Notes under the pieces: model-generated
What the model saw: the letters and a program-made list of their open reading frames with translations, nothing else
Databases searched by the model: none
What the model was told of the DNA's origin: nothing
NCBI GenBank assembly: GCA_001579985.1
Contig: LRSR01010461.1
Location: 1 to 23,433, forward strand
DNA length: 23,433 bases
Source of the DNA: Hypsibius dujardini
Lineage: Eukaryota; Tardigrada; Eutardigrada; Parachela; Hypsibiidae
Reading direction: 5' to 3'
Position numbers and translations under genes: made by a program
In this document: piece after piece, positions 1 to 8,956 of the stretch
Position numbering within the stretch: the stretch's first letter is position 1
Layout of the letters: the number at the start of each line of letters is the position of its first letter

Positions 1-135
1 AGATCGCAGTGTCTGTGGGCTGTGCCTCTGTTTAGGTCATGTCTGAGTTATATCTGTGTCTGTGCTGTGGCCAAAATTAAGTCTAGATGAGTGTCCACTC
101 CACGGCACCTCTGCTGACAGCAAGCCCAAACTAAC

Positions 136-499
136 CGGAGAAGCAAATGCGACACTGCGCCTGTGAAATGGCCGATAGATCCGACGGCAGCCGCGGTCGT
201 CCGCTGTCCCCGTCCCCAAACTGTCCGTGGTTGCCCAACGGGAGATCGTCAATCTTCCGCAATGTGAGATTAGGCGACGTCGCGTTGGCCTTGTTGGCGG
301 CCGCCTTGAAGTCCTCCACGGAGAGGCGGACCATGCCGCCCTCGCGATCCGGCAGATGGGAGACATAATGGGCGTGGAGGAGGCTGCGATCGCCAATCAG
401 TCCGGAAGGGGTGAGGGTCAAGAGTTGAACGTCTTGGGATTGGTCAGCTGCGGTTGTGTTGTTGATGGCTGTCTGACTGTGGTTGGCGGGCTCTGACAT
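136..499 (-). CDS. RING-CH (MARCH-type) E3 ubiquitin ligase, first coding exon, partial
   Basis: This is an open frame of 121 codons plus one base, from an ATG at 499-497 to a putative donor (CCG|GTTAGT) at 136/135. The gene continues beyond the left edge. The frame stays open only a few more codons past the donor, so splicing is expected. Residues 1-115 are polar and look disordered. The exon ends in QCRICFSG, with C116 and C119 matching the first zinc-ligand pair of RING-CH domains; MARCH4/9/11-type proteins carry a closely similar CRICFxG start. Such proteins are membrane-bound ubiquitin ligases. The rest of the zinc domain and the membrane segments would lie outside the window, so the family call rests on one short motif. 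The exon is much richer in GC than its flanks, which supports coding. If unspliced it would be an uncharacterised 122-residue protein. Confidence 0.6.
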
Positions 500-825
500 T
501 ACTGCACACACAAACGACTAAGATGCAACGCACCGTCGTTCACGCATATGTACATACAGGGCAACGAGGAATGAGGAAACTAGCACATATTGGAGGGAGG
601 TTTTCGCACGTTCAAACATCCGCACCGTCTGTGTCTGAGTCTGTGGCCGTGTTTTTAGTCTTGGTTGTCTAGGAAGCAAACGTAAACTAAAGGCTAAGGC
701 AATTAATAACAGTGAAATAAACTTTCAAAACACTCTAAGCAACCAAGTAAAGGAAACCGATAAAAATGATATCGCAAGAAAAACACATTATCTTGGTAAA
801 GCCATGCTGTAGGAAAATCTGCACA
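500..825. other. Intergenic: upstream region of the MARCH-like gene
   Basis: No coding signal is seen. This AT-rich interval separates the first exon of the left-edge gene from the duplicate terminal exon of ADSL, and probably holds the promoter of the former on the minus strand. No TATA-like element is clear enough to call. Confidence 0.4.
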
Positions 826-906
826 TCATATTTCCACAGTTGCGATTTTGGACAGATCACGAGCGTATGGAGCGTATGTTGGATCCACTTCAGCTGAGAT
901 GAATTT
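826..906 (-). CDS. Second copy of the ADSL terminal exon, possible alternative last exon
   Basis: The reverse strand of 826-912 encodes a 28-residue tail plus stop that aligns without gaps to ADSL exon 9 (1624-1710). Nineteen of 28 residues are identical, among them AEVDP, PYARDL and the final ATVEI-stop. Eleven of those 19 shared codons differ only synonymously, which suggests selection on the protein. The acceptor at the homologous position is lost. However, an AG at 908-907, preceded by a T-rich stretch, would start the exon at 906 with KFISAEVDP in phase 0, exactly the phase at which exon 8 ends. Using this exon would give a 482-residue ADSL isoform. It lies about 720 bp beyond the standard last exon. 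It may instead be an unused relic; no AATAAA was seen just past it. Confidence 0.6.
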   Translation of the reverse strand, partial: KFISAEVDPTYAPYARDLSKIATVEI

Positions 907-942
907 CTCCAAATACGACAATCATGACAAAAAATCATGTAA

Positions 943-953
943 TCTGTCTGTCC

Positions 954-996
<43 letters not shown>

Positions 997-1027
997 AGTC
1001 TGTCTGTCTGTCTGCCTGCCTGCCTGG
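943..1027. repeat. (TCTG)n microsatellite
   Basis: Near-perfect tandem TCTG on the plus strand (CAGA on the ADSL sense strand), decaying into TGCC and TGTC variants. It lies between the duplicate terminal exon and ADSL exon 9. Long open frames across it in both directions are artefacts of the stop-free repeat. Confidence 0.97.
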
Positions 1028-1410
1028 GTGTCTGCGTTTCTGCGTGTCTGAATGCCTGCGCACGTGCTTGGCTCCGTGCCTTGACGTGCCTTGCTGCTTG
1101 CGATAGATACATCCAATACTGTATAAATTGAATTATAAAAATCAAGATTTATTAGCTACCAGAATAAAATACGCCTAATAAATAGCTGTGAAGAGATTAT
1201 TTTCGGCCACTGTAAGTGGATTGGCACTGGCAATACCCAACAGTAGTACATGTTCATGCAGAGGGCATAAATCAGGCATTGCGATTGATTGTTCATCCGT
1301 ACCTAGACAGTAGGAGTACCGTGCACTATCCCAGCATCAGAGCAGGCAACTTTTACAGTATACTAGCATAACCGTTCCCTAATCACAGTCGAGGCAGCAG
1401 AGCAGCCTTT

Positions 1411-1450
1411 CACAGACAAAGGCAGACAGACAAACAGACAGACAGACATA
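1411..1450. repeat. Short (CAGA)n tract
   Basis: CAGACAGACAAACAGA-type repeats on the plus strand, just past the 3' end of ADSL. It is opposite in orientation to the tract at 943-1027. Apart from this and the tract at 943-1027, the 913-1623 interval holds no gene that can be supported. TTTATT at 1148-1153 is AATAAA on the minus strand, a possible poly(A) signal for ADSL. Confidence 0.9.
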
Positions 1451-1623
1451 TAAAGAATCACTAAAACTGAATTAATTTAAACACTAAAGTGGACACACTT
1501 TGGGTTCGACCACTGAAAATCGTCAGAAGTCAGTACGGTAATGAAGGGCGTTGTTAATGCAAGAAACTTCGGGTATTGATGCATTCATATTATGTACGGT
1601 AATAGATAAAGTAATAAGGTGCT

Positions 1624-3133
1624 TCAAATCTCCACAGTCGCTGTTCCAGCAAGATCACGCGCATAGGGACGCAGTGCTGGATCGACTTCCGCTGCGATGA
1701 ATTCTTCCACCTAGACAACCAAGAAACAGCTAAATTTATGAGCCCTTAATTGAACAATGTGTAGGAAGTACCCGGTGTATATCTGTGTCCAGCTGCTTGT
1801 TTGTCTGACATTTTGTCTTTCTGTCCGTCTGCCATTTCTATCTCCCGACCTATCCCTGTCTGTCTTACAGATTGCTTGCCTGTGAGCTTTGTTCAATTTC
1901 TGTCTATCCGTTAATACCTCGCAACCTTGTCTTATCCTGTCTTATCATCCAATCTGGTGTCTTTTACCTGGTATTGTGCGCGGCCGATGAACGTGGACGG
2001 ATTCATCAGCTCATCCATCTGATCGTGAATGGGTTTGAAGTAGGGGTCCGCCTTGATGCGCTGAATCAAGTCGTTATCGATGCCTTCATTCTTCACAACC
2101 CCGCCTGCCAGCTGAGCCAGTCCGCGGATCTTCTCGTGGCATTCCTGGCGACTGCCGCCCGATTTTACCATGGCCATGATGAAGTTCTCAGACGCCATGA
2201 AGGGCAGTTCTTGCTGAATGCGGCGCTGGATGACCTTAGGGTAGACTACTAGGCCCTCACAAATATTCTGCAGCGTGATGAGAAGAGCGTCCGCAATGAG
2301 GAAAGCCTCCGGAAGACACAACCGCCTGCAGAAAAAAGTTATCGTTAAACCAATCAGACAAGCAATAAAGGCAGGTAGACTTACAAACAATTCGAGAGAG
2401 GGAACAGGAATTCAGGCAGAAGTAATGGCAGAGACAGACACAGACGATCACACAATCAAACAAGGTGCCAGACAGACACAGCCAATACACCGATACACAA
2501 AGAGACAGACTCACAGACAGAGAGACAATCAGACATACAAACAGACATACAGACCCACAAACCCACAGACAGACAAACAGACAGACAAACAAACAGACAG
2601 ATCAGTCATATAAACAAAGACTGAAATCCAGCCATTCCTTACCGGTTTGCACTATCGTCTAGAGTTCGTTCCATCCACTGAGTCGACAAAGTCTGCATGG
2701 TGTCGTTGACCAGCGTCATGAGATGACGAGCCAGACTGCAGCAACGCTCACTGCGCATCGGATTGCGTTTGTAGGGCATGGCGCTCGATCCGATCTGGTC
2801 TTTCTCAAACGGCTCCTCGATTTCCTTGAAACTTGCCAAGAGCCGCAAGTCAGTGCAAATCTATGAACCAAAAACAGCAATTCAAAAAGATTGCTACGCC
2901 TAAGGAGAATGGGAAGACTGCCGATACCGCCGTAGACTGTTTACCTTGTGGATGGTAGCACCCAAACCCGCCAGACCTGACACAATTTCCAAGTCAACCT
3001 TCCGCGAATAGGTCTGGCCGCAGATGACAAAAACCTTGCTAAAATTGACACAGAACTTACTAGAGATACATAAAAAAACGTATCCCAGAAACTAACGTGA
3101 CAGGTAAGCAGACAGGTAAGCAGACAGGTAAGC

Positions 3134-3186
<53 letters not shown>

Positions 3187-3223
3187 CAGACAGACAGATG
3201 GACAGACAGAGACAAAGAGAGAC

Positions 3224-3267
<44 letters not shown>

Positions 3268-3724
3268 TCAGACATACCGAAAGTATGCGTAGACCGGAAG
3301 AAAGTAAATAGACAACTCGACAGACAAACTGATAGACTGGCAAGCAGATTAGACAAGTCTTGGCTGGAGATTTTACGACTCACTCGCGGAAGCCGGCATA
3401 ATCCGCCACCATGGCATCCAGCATGCGAACCTTCTCCGACTGCCCCAATAGTTGAAGAAAGCTGGCCTGCGTTCCAGTTGTCCCTTTTACCCCGCGGAAA
3501 CGCAAGTCGGATTTCAAGCGCTCCAGGTTCTTCAGATCCATGAGTAGATCGCCAATCCACAGCGCCGCACGTTTTCCCACAGTAGTCAATTGTGCTGGCC
3601 TGCAAAGAAAGAATAAAAGTTTTATATAGGGAAATAGACCATGGGACAGTCCAGCTGCTCACTCCTACTCTTATTGCCAGTTTGTCTGGCTGACTGACTG
3701 GCTGATTAATCTGACTGAATGTCA

Positions 3725-3765
<41 letters not shown>

Positions 3766-6700
3766 CCTGCCTGCCTATTTCTGTCTATAGGTCTGCCTAC
3801 CCACCTACGTATCTGCCCTCCTGTCAGTCTCATCTGTCTGCCTGCCTGCAATTCTGGTTGCCTATTCAAACCGAGCCGTACTGTAAATGCGTGTATCCCA
3901 AAGTAGGCAGGCCCTTGTTGTCTTCGGCAAAACCTTTCAAGCGATGAATGCATCGCGCGAGCTGTAACGGAAGAAAACCGTACTTCAAAATCAACAGACA
4001 AAAATCATGCGGGGAAATTTTGAACAAATATCCCAGACAAACCTTTGGAAGTAGGATTTCCAGGCCGTGCTTCATGCAAATAAGATCCTAAAATGTGCGA
4101 GTAAAGTAAGCACAATCGTAGACTTAGACCAGAGACAAAGATGTAAAAGGCCGGAAGGGGAGTCTTCCCATTGCCGCACATACGGCATTGTCTGTCACGT
4201 AGCACGACGTCGCGCCGAGATGGATGATGCCCTCAGCGGACTTGCACTCCTTGGCGAAGGCCTTTACGTGCGCCATCACGTCGTGGCGCACGCGTTTTTC
4301 CTCGGTCAGGGCAAACTCAAAGTCAATCTTCTCCACCGCGGCCTCCATCTCCGCGATCTGCTCCTCGCGAATGTCCAAGCCCAACAACTGCAAATGATGA
4401 TTAGGAAATAATGTATTTTATAATTCACACAAATATCAACAAATATCAAATTGTAATATCAACGACAAAAAAATAAAATACTAATACTAATAAAATACTG
4501 ATAAACTAAAACACAAATAATAGATACCAATAAAGAAAATAACAATAAAAATTGACAAGTATGATTAAAGCTCTATCTCTAAATTAAAAGTAAAATGATC
4601 AGCGCTAGTGTTTTAATTTTTTATTTCCTGTTTATTTCTACTTTTAGTTAAGTTGAGCTACAACCAGTTGTTGGGCAGCAGAGCTGGGCCGCTAATTTAG
4701 CAGCCGCTAAACCCGCTAAACCCGCTAAACCCGCTAGACTTATCAAAGCGTTATGTCGGGTGTTTAACGTTGGCGCGCGTTAAACACCCGAGATAACGCT
4801 TTGATAAGAGACTGCGCTTTGGTAAATCTAGCGGGTTTAGCGGGTTTAGCGGCTACTAAATTAGCGGCCCAGCTCTGTTGGGGCAGTTGGGCAACAGAAT
4901 CCCACATATATACTCCTCCTGGTCTTTGCTAAAGACCGTCATTTCACTTATCATTAATCTCTCGTTTTCACACCTCATTAATCTCTTACAAGTCAATCAG
5001 TCACACACATCTCTACGTGTAGCATTAAGATGAGTTCGAGAATAGTGTTCTCCGTGGGGATGGTCATCATGGCCTTCTGTGTGCTTCTGGGGTCGTGATC
5101 GCGCTACCTCCCCCACTAAACGCAGTCCCATTACGCTGACGTTGCAAGACTACGACTAGGACCTCTACTCCCACGGCGGTGCTGACTCGACGTTCAATTT
5201 ACCCGGCGCGGAGTTCATAAGCTACACTTGTCAGAACCTTTGTTTTATATGTACCAGACCGTTATAATATATATTTCCTGCTTAAATAAAATATTTCACC
5301 AACATAAATACAGAATACGTTAGAGACATCTTTGCATAATTTAATTGCATTCAACTGAAATTAAATTCAACATCTACATAAGAGATTTGATAAAGATATA
5401 TATATTACGCGTACCGATTATGTATGCACATTCACATGCCCGAGATATCGTCGTCGAAATCGAAAAACATGACTGAACAGTGTACGGTGAACGGTGAACA
5501 TGACTGACTGAGGTAAAAGCGCCAATATGCGCAAGTTTGGAAATGGTATGAATGTCGCGTTGGCACATTATATCATTATTGTTTGTCGATCATTTCCGTT
5601 TAATAAATGGACCATAAATTAAATATAAATATTCTACAATAATTTTTTTAAAATGAAAAACGAAAAAGAAACCTTGTGGCTGTTTTGATTGATAAACGTC
5701 ACAATTTTCTCCTGTTTGTCCTTTACGTTGTGTGGGGAATTATGCCATATCAAAACTTGCGCAGCATGGGGACTTTTACCTCGTATTTGTCATCTTATGC
5801 TCTGACCATTTTGAAAGAGCTGCAGGGAAAAAGTACTACTACTTTTACATTGTGAGGATTTATTAAATTATAATGTGTCGAGAAGTTATTAGAATACGTG
5901 CATGTTCGATACTACACATATACCGGTAGCCGGTATGCACCCCCCCCCCGGCACATAAAAGTTGATCACGAATTAAATAAAACTAAATTAAACTTCGACC
6001 GCAAAATGAATGAAATGACCACTAACAGAAAATGCTAAATATATATCCTAGTTTTCCAGCAAGCTTGTGCGAAGTGCGAAGTAACAATCGCTGTAGATAG
6101 TAACAGCAGTACTTCACAGAGGTAAGAATAAAAAAGAAGGAATTTGACCAGCTAGGAATAACATATCCTTGTAAGCATACGACTACCAACCCTAAACACG
6201 TCATATTACTTATATAAGTAACAGCAGTACTTCTCAGAAGTAAGAACAAAAAAGAAGAAATTTGACCAGCTAGAAATCCTTGTAGATGTTGGAAGGCCGG
6301 ATACGGTGCCGTGTTGTGTGTCTCTGTATTTCGTGTTCAGTTTTATCCAGGATGTTCCGGTCCGGTCCTGACGAGTTCTCTAACTGCGCGGACTCTAGAC
6401 CGTCACGCCATGATTGGCTTACTTTTTGTGACATCTACAAGGATTTCTACTTCTAGCTGGTCAAATTTCTTCTTTTTTCTTCTTATTTCTGAAAAGTGTG
6501 CTGTAACTTAGATAAGTGATATGACGTGTTAAGGGTTGGTAGTCGTATGTTTACAAGGATATGTTATTCCTAGATGGTCAAATTCCTTCTTTTTTCTTCT
6601 TACTTCTGAGAAGTACTGGTTATACTTATCTATAGCGATTGTAACTTCGCCCAAGCTTGCTGGAAAACTTTGGGATATATATTTAGCATTTTCTGTTAGT

Positions 6701-8196
6701 GGTCATTTCATTCATTTTGTAGTCGAAGTTTCTGTTTCGCTAGAGCTATTTTCTTCTTTTGCTGTAACCTTTCAGCGTGTTAAGCCATCATGGTTTCCAT
6801 CCAACTGGTGATTATTCTTGCTATTTGCTGCATTGCCGGCGTCGCGGAAGCAAAACGTACGTGGCGTTGGTAGTCGTATAGACGTTGCATGAGTAAAAAA
6901 CAATTAATATATCAATATATTTGTATAATTAATCAATACCGAAGCGTCGTTACCGTAAAGTCCTAGTGATGCGTAGACCTCTGCGCAGTTAAGCTCCAAA
7001 ACTGGCAAACGTTTTTGTTCTTGGTACACTCAATAGCCCATGTCTCTTTCATTTTGCAGTTTGCACTCTTTCTTTCATTAAAAAGAATTTGTGAATCATT
7101 TGTTTTCTGTAACAATATTTTTTTTTCACTTTCAGAATGTCGACACTATCCCGACTGCCCAGGGTGTGGCTTCTATGAACGCTGTTGCTTTCGTGAGGGA
7201 CCTCCCGATAATGGAGGAGGGTGGACATATCATGGAGAATGCAAATGCGGGGAAAACGAATGGAAGAAAAAGGGATACTGTAACTAATATCACTGTCTTG
7301 GCGGATCAACATAACCTAGCTCATTTCATTCTTACATGCGCCAAACTTTGAGAATCATCAAGCGCTTCTGTCATTTTATGAAATGTCATTTAGAAATGTC
7401 ACTTGTTCGTCCGACTATTTTTTGTGGCTAAAATTAATTGTTATAAATGCTAAACATTTTACTCTGCCAGCAGCAGTAATGACAGGCATTCAAAGGAGAC
7501 CTCGCAAATATTCAACGATCTGACATAAATAGTAAGGGTTCGCCAACGCATGATGTGCAAACCTTTGAAAGGTTGATGTGCAAACTATCGCAATGACGAC
7601 GCATCCCAGAAGTATTGTGCACGTCATACAAATGAATCGGGTTGTGCATAATTGTTAGCGTTACTTCCTAGTATTTATTTTAATGCACTTTTAGTTGAAG
7701 ATCCTGGGAACTGCAATAGGAATTCCAACAAAATGTGTTACATTAAGGCCATTTAATCTCACACAAATCGTTTTAATCTCACACGTTTGCGTAATGTCAC
7801 ACACTAAAATAATCCCTGATTCATTCATCGAAGTTCCAGCGAAGCTACAAAATATCAGCCCGTGAAAATCAATCAATCAATGGACTGCTACGCCGGATCA
7901 ATAAATCAAATCAACAAAGACCCAAACCCATCGATCAACTAATAACCAGCTGCACCAGCACAACACAGGGCTAATCATCCAATCAATCAACGCCCGACAA
8001 GGTTGTTTACAGCCGGAGCCGGTAAAATGTAACTGTCTCTAACCTGCTGCGCTTTGGCCAGCCAAATCCACAGCTTCCGCCAAGTGATGATGCGCTTGCG
8101 TTCGCTGAAGTTGTAGGCCATCTCCTCGCTGGCGTAACGCTGCGTCAGCGGACTCTGGTACTTGTTCTTCTCCTTGTCGTTATTGTTGCTGGCCAT
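1624..8196 (-). CDS. ADSL: Adenylosuccinate lyase, nine exons, complete
   Basis: This enzyme cleaves SAICAR and adenylosuccinate to release fumarate in purine synthesis; it is a cytosolic homotetramer. The coding exons, in transcript order, are 8044-8196, 4184-4387, 4043-4087, 3882-3961, 3384-3599, 2945-3038, 2643-2860, 1968-2325 and 1624-1710. All junctions are GT-AG and in phase, giving 1455 nt and 484 residues, the same length as the human enzyme. Residues matching human active-site positions fall at identical numbers: R20, Y21, H86, T111, S112, H159 and catalytic S289 within the signature [11 protein letters not shown] (288-298). Exon 7 also carries LDDSANR. The ATG at 8196 is followed by a short polar leader, then [11 protein letters not shown]. 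Intron 1 (4388-8043) contains nested sequences described separately. Exons 5, 8 and 9 are flanked by oppositely oriented CAGA/TCTG repeats. A duplicate last exon lies downstream at 826-906. The identification is certain; splice sites are inferred by reading. Confidence 0.97.
1795..1870. repeat. Degenerate TCTG-rich tract in ADSL intron 8
   Basis: Imperfect TGTCTG/TCCGTCTG repeats on the plus strand inside the intron at 1711-1967. They read as CAGA-like on the ADSL transcript. Confidence 0.65.
2428..2605. repeat. Interrupted (CAGA)n array in ADSL intron 7
   Basis: CAGACAGA units with many ACAAA, CACA and GAGA interruptions on the plus strand, within the intron at 2326-2642. It reads as UCUG on the ADSL transcript. 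Confidence 0.9.
3098..3273. repeat. Long (CAGA)n array with a 12-bp satellite edge, ADSL intron 5
   Basis: The array opens with three tandem 12-bp units, each containing CAGGTAAG, at 3101, 3113 and 3125. It then becomes near-perfect CAGA repeats, interrupted by a GAGACAGAGAGA patch. It fills about half of the intron at 3039-3383 and reads as UCUG on the ADSL transcript. Confidence 0.97.
3719..3860. repeat. (TCTG)n array in ADSL intron 4
   Basis: Perfect TCTG repeats occupy about 3723-3767, followed by decayed TGCC and TCTG variants. It lies in the intron at 3600-3881 and reads as CAGA on the ADSL transcript, complementary to the intron 5 array on the other side of exon 5. Confidence 0.95.
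4388..4670. other. AT-rich start of ADSL intron 1
   Basis: A run dominated by A and T with short repeated motifs such as AATAC, ATAAA and AATATCAA. No gene or recognisable element was seen before the MITE at 4679. Confidence 0.6.
4679..4877. mobile_element. 199-bp hAT-like MITE, nested palindrome
   Basis: The termini CAGAGCTGGGCCGC and GCGGCCCAGCTCTG are inverted copies and fit the CAGNGNTGG-type ends of hAT transposons. Each arm carries tandem CCCGCTAAA units (about four on the left, two to three in the reverse sense on the right). Inside is a second palindrome, 4739-4770 against 4776-4808. The whole element could fold into a near-continuous hairpin. The flanks TTGGGCAG (4671-4678) and TTGGGGCA (4878-4885) look like an 8-bp target duplication that differs by one inserted G. 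There is no coding capacity, so movement would need a transposase from elsewhere. It sits immediately before the duplicated proctolin segment. Confidence 0.85.
4891..5985 (+). repeat. Segmental duplication, left copy (proctolin segment)
   Basis: This segment matches the interval from 17604 to about 20935 in the same orientation. Shared blocks include the proctolin 5' flank, coding region and 3' flank to about 5390, then 5435-5720, 5735-5830 and 5850-5985. The right copy is longer because of a 500-bp and a 986-bp insertion plus roughly 720 bp of unmatched sequence. The left copy ends where the foldback at 5991 begins. Because its gene is broken, this copy is the decayed one, although it keeps the ancestral empty sites for both insertions. 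Confidence 0.92.
5030..5285 (+). pseudogene. Proctolin precursor pseudogene in ADSL intron 1
   Basis: A close copy of the intact gene at 17766-18020, with several disabling changes. The cysteine codon at position 23 has become TGA (5096-5098), which stops translation inside the signal peptide. One extra C in the run before the CACTAA at about 5115 shifts the frame just after the RYLP codons. A glutamine codon in the acidic region has become TAG. The 5' flank, including a TATA-like stretch at about 4905, and the AATAAA right after the old stop codon are still recognisable. The retained flanks show this is a DNA-level duplicate and not a processed retrocopy. It is antisense to ADSL. Confidence 0.93.
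5991..6730. mobile_element. Foldback element with 300-bp inverted arms
   Basis: The left arm, 5991-6289, is the reverse complement of the right arm, 6431-6730, with high but imperfect identity. The two are separated by a 141-bp unique centre. For example, CAAGCTTGCTGGAAAACT in the right arm pairs with AGTTTTCCAGCAAGCTTG at 6050-6067. Within each arm there is also a weak internal repeat around AAATTTGACCAGCTAG and AATTTGACCAGCTAG. Open frames on both strands across the arms mirror each other and are not genes. No transposase was seen. A transcript of either strand would fold into a long hairpin. The right arm ends 60 bp before the start codon of the peptide gene at 6790, so it may supply upstream sequence to that gene. 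Confidence 0.88.
6790..7287 (+). CDS. Secreted eight-cysteine peptide, two exons, nested in ADSL intron 1
   Basis: Exon 1 (6790-6856) starts at an ATG in good context and encodes a classic signal peptide with a hydrophobic core and AEA at the likely cleavage site near residue 21. It ends at C|GTACGT in phase 1. Exon 2 (7136-7287) follows a long T-rich tract and TTTCAG, and completes a 72-residue protein. The mature part, about 50 residues, has eight cysteines spaced C-x5-C-x2-C-x5-CC-x17-C-x-C-x10-C, a glycine-rich loop and a lysine-rich end. The spacing suggests a disulfide-stapled extracellular peptide (defensin-, knottin- or hormone-like), but I recognise no named family. It is transcribed opposite to ADSL. 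A CAG at 6773-6775 after a pyrimidine tract might mark a 5'-UTR intron. Confidence 0.75.
7288..8043. other. Remainder of ADSL intron 1
   Basis: No gene was supported. A short TCAA-type tract (AATCAATCAATCAAT) occurs near 7869-7883, with scattered relatives up to 7990. A motif like ACCTTTGAAAGGTTGATGTGCAAAC near 7558-7585 is locally repeated. Confidence 0.5.
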
Positions 8197-8955
8197 AGCG
8201 TCCTAATCTTTTTTCCGCAAATAGAATAAAATGAAAATACACCTCAGGGCGCTCAATGCAAATGCACAAAAAACTGCAGCGTGGTACCCTAGTGTGGGAA
8301 GAATATTTCGGAAAAGAGGAGAGACTGCGGAAAGACTGCGGAGGAACAAACTGAATTATCAGCTGTGAAATCACTTATCACAGCAACAGATCTCGTGTGG
8401 GATGCCCGATTAAGACGCATCCGCATCGTGTGGTCAGGAGAACGACGCCGACTGTCCCTTGATTGATTGATGAACGCTACGCTCTAACTGACACAGAAGA
8501 CTCGCCAGAATTTCCGCCTTAAAGCATGTGAGGCTGTGTGGGTCAAAGCAGAGGGCGGATTTTTCTTTGTGTTTTTTTACTTCCAAAAGTTATCGGTAAC
8601 CGAGTTAATATGCCAAAGGTTCTAATGTCGCTGTGATCTGGACAAACAAAATTCATTTATCATGCACTTATCTATAGGCCGATTATTTTATGGACAAAGT
8701 CCAACATTATACAATTAAGAACGAAAGAGGACATAAACTTGTAAACATACTTTACTTAGGCATAATAACATTCCCTCACGTTCTCCATTTAAAGATCATT
8801 TTAATTCGTAACTAGAAACACATATGTGGCACTGAAATTATGTTTTCGCATATACCATAGTTATGTCCGAATCGTTGGAAAGCACAAGGCTCTTCGATTT
8901 TTGGTGGAATGCAGGAAGAGAGTAGCATGCTGCCGCTCCCCACAGTCACGTGCGC
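8197..8955. other. ADSL upstream region
   Basis: This must contain the ADSL 5' UTR and promoter on the minus strand. I see no clear TATA element, and no open frame with family similarity or a signal peptide. Confidence 0.45.
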
Positions 8956-8956
8956 C

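Noticed and set aside
1480-1530. GGGTTCGACC, similar to a tRNA B box
   Set aside because: There is no A box at the right distance, and no cloverleaf arms can be drawn around it.
943-3860. Regularly repeated tracts considered as a CRISPR array
   Set aside because: The repeats are 4-bp simple tandem units without unique spacers, in the introns of a eukaryotic gene.
3060-4001. 313-codon minus-strand open frame, and other long frames across 735-1145, 2257-2662 and 3092-3543
   Set aside because: They run through CAGA/TCTG arrays, which lack stop codons in several frames. The real ADSL exons lie in the same intervals with conserved residues and valid splice sites.
6022-6811. Open frames at 6022-6249 (minus), 6311-6511 and 6536-6811 (plus)
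   Set aside because: They are T-rich readings of the two foldback arms and mirror each other (shared [11 protein letters not shown]-type text), so they reflect the repeat and not a gene.
7015-7351. Unspliced 90-codon frame from 7015 and overlapping frames at 7049-7312 and 7091-7351
   Set aside because: The frame from 7015 reads intron into exon 2 of the peptide gene; the polypyrimidine tract and CAG at 7133-7135 and the separate signal exon explain it better. The others are shadows.
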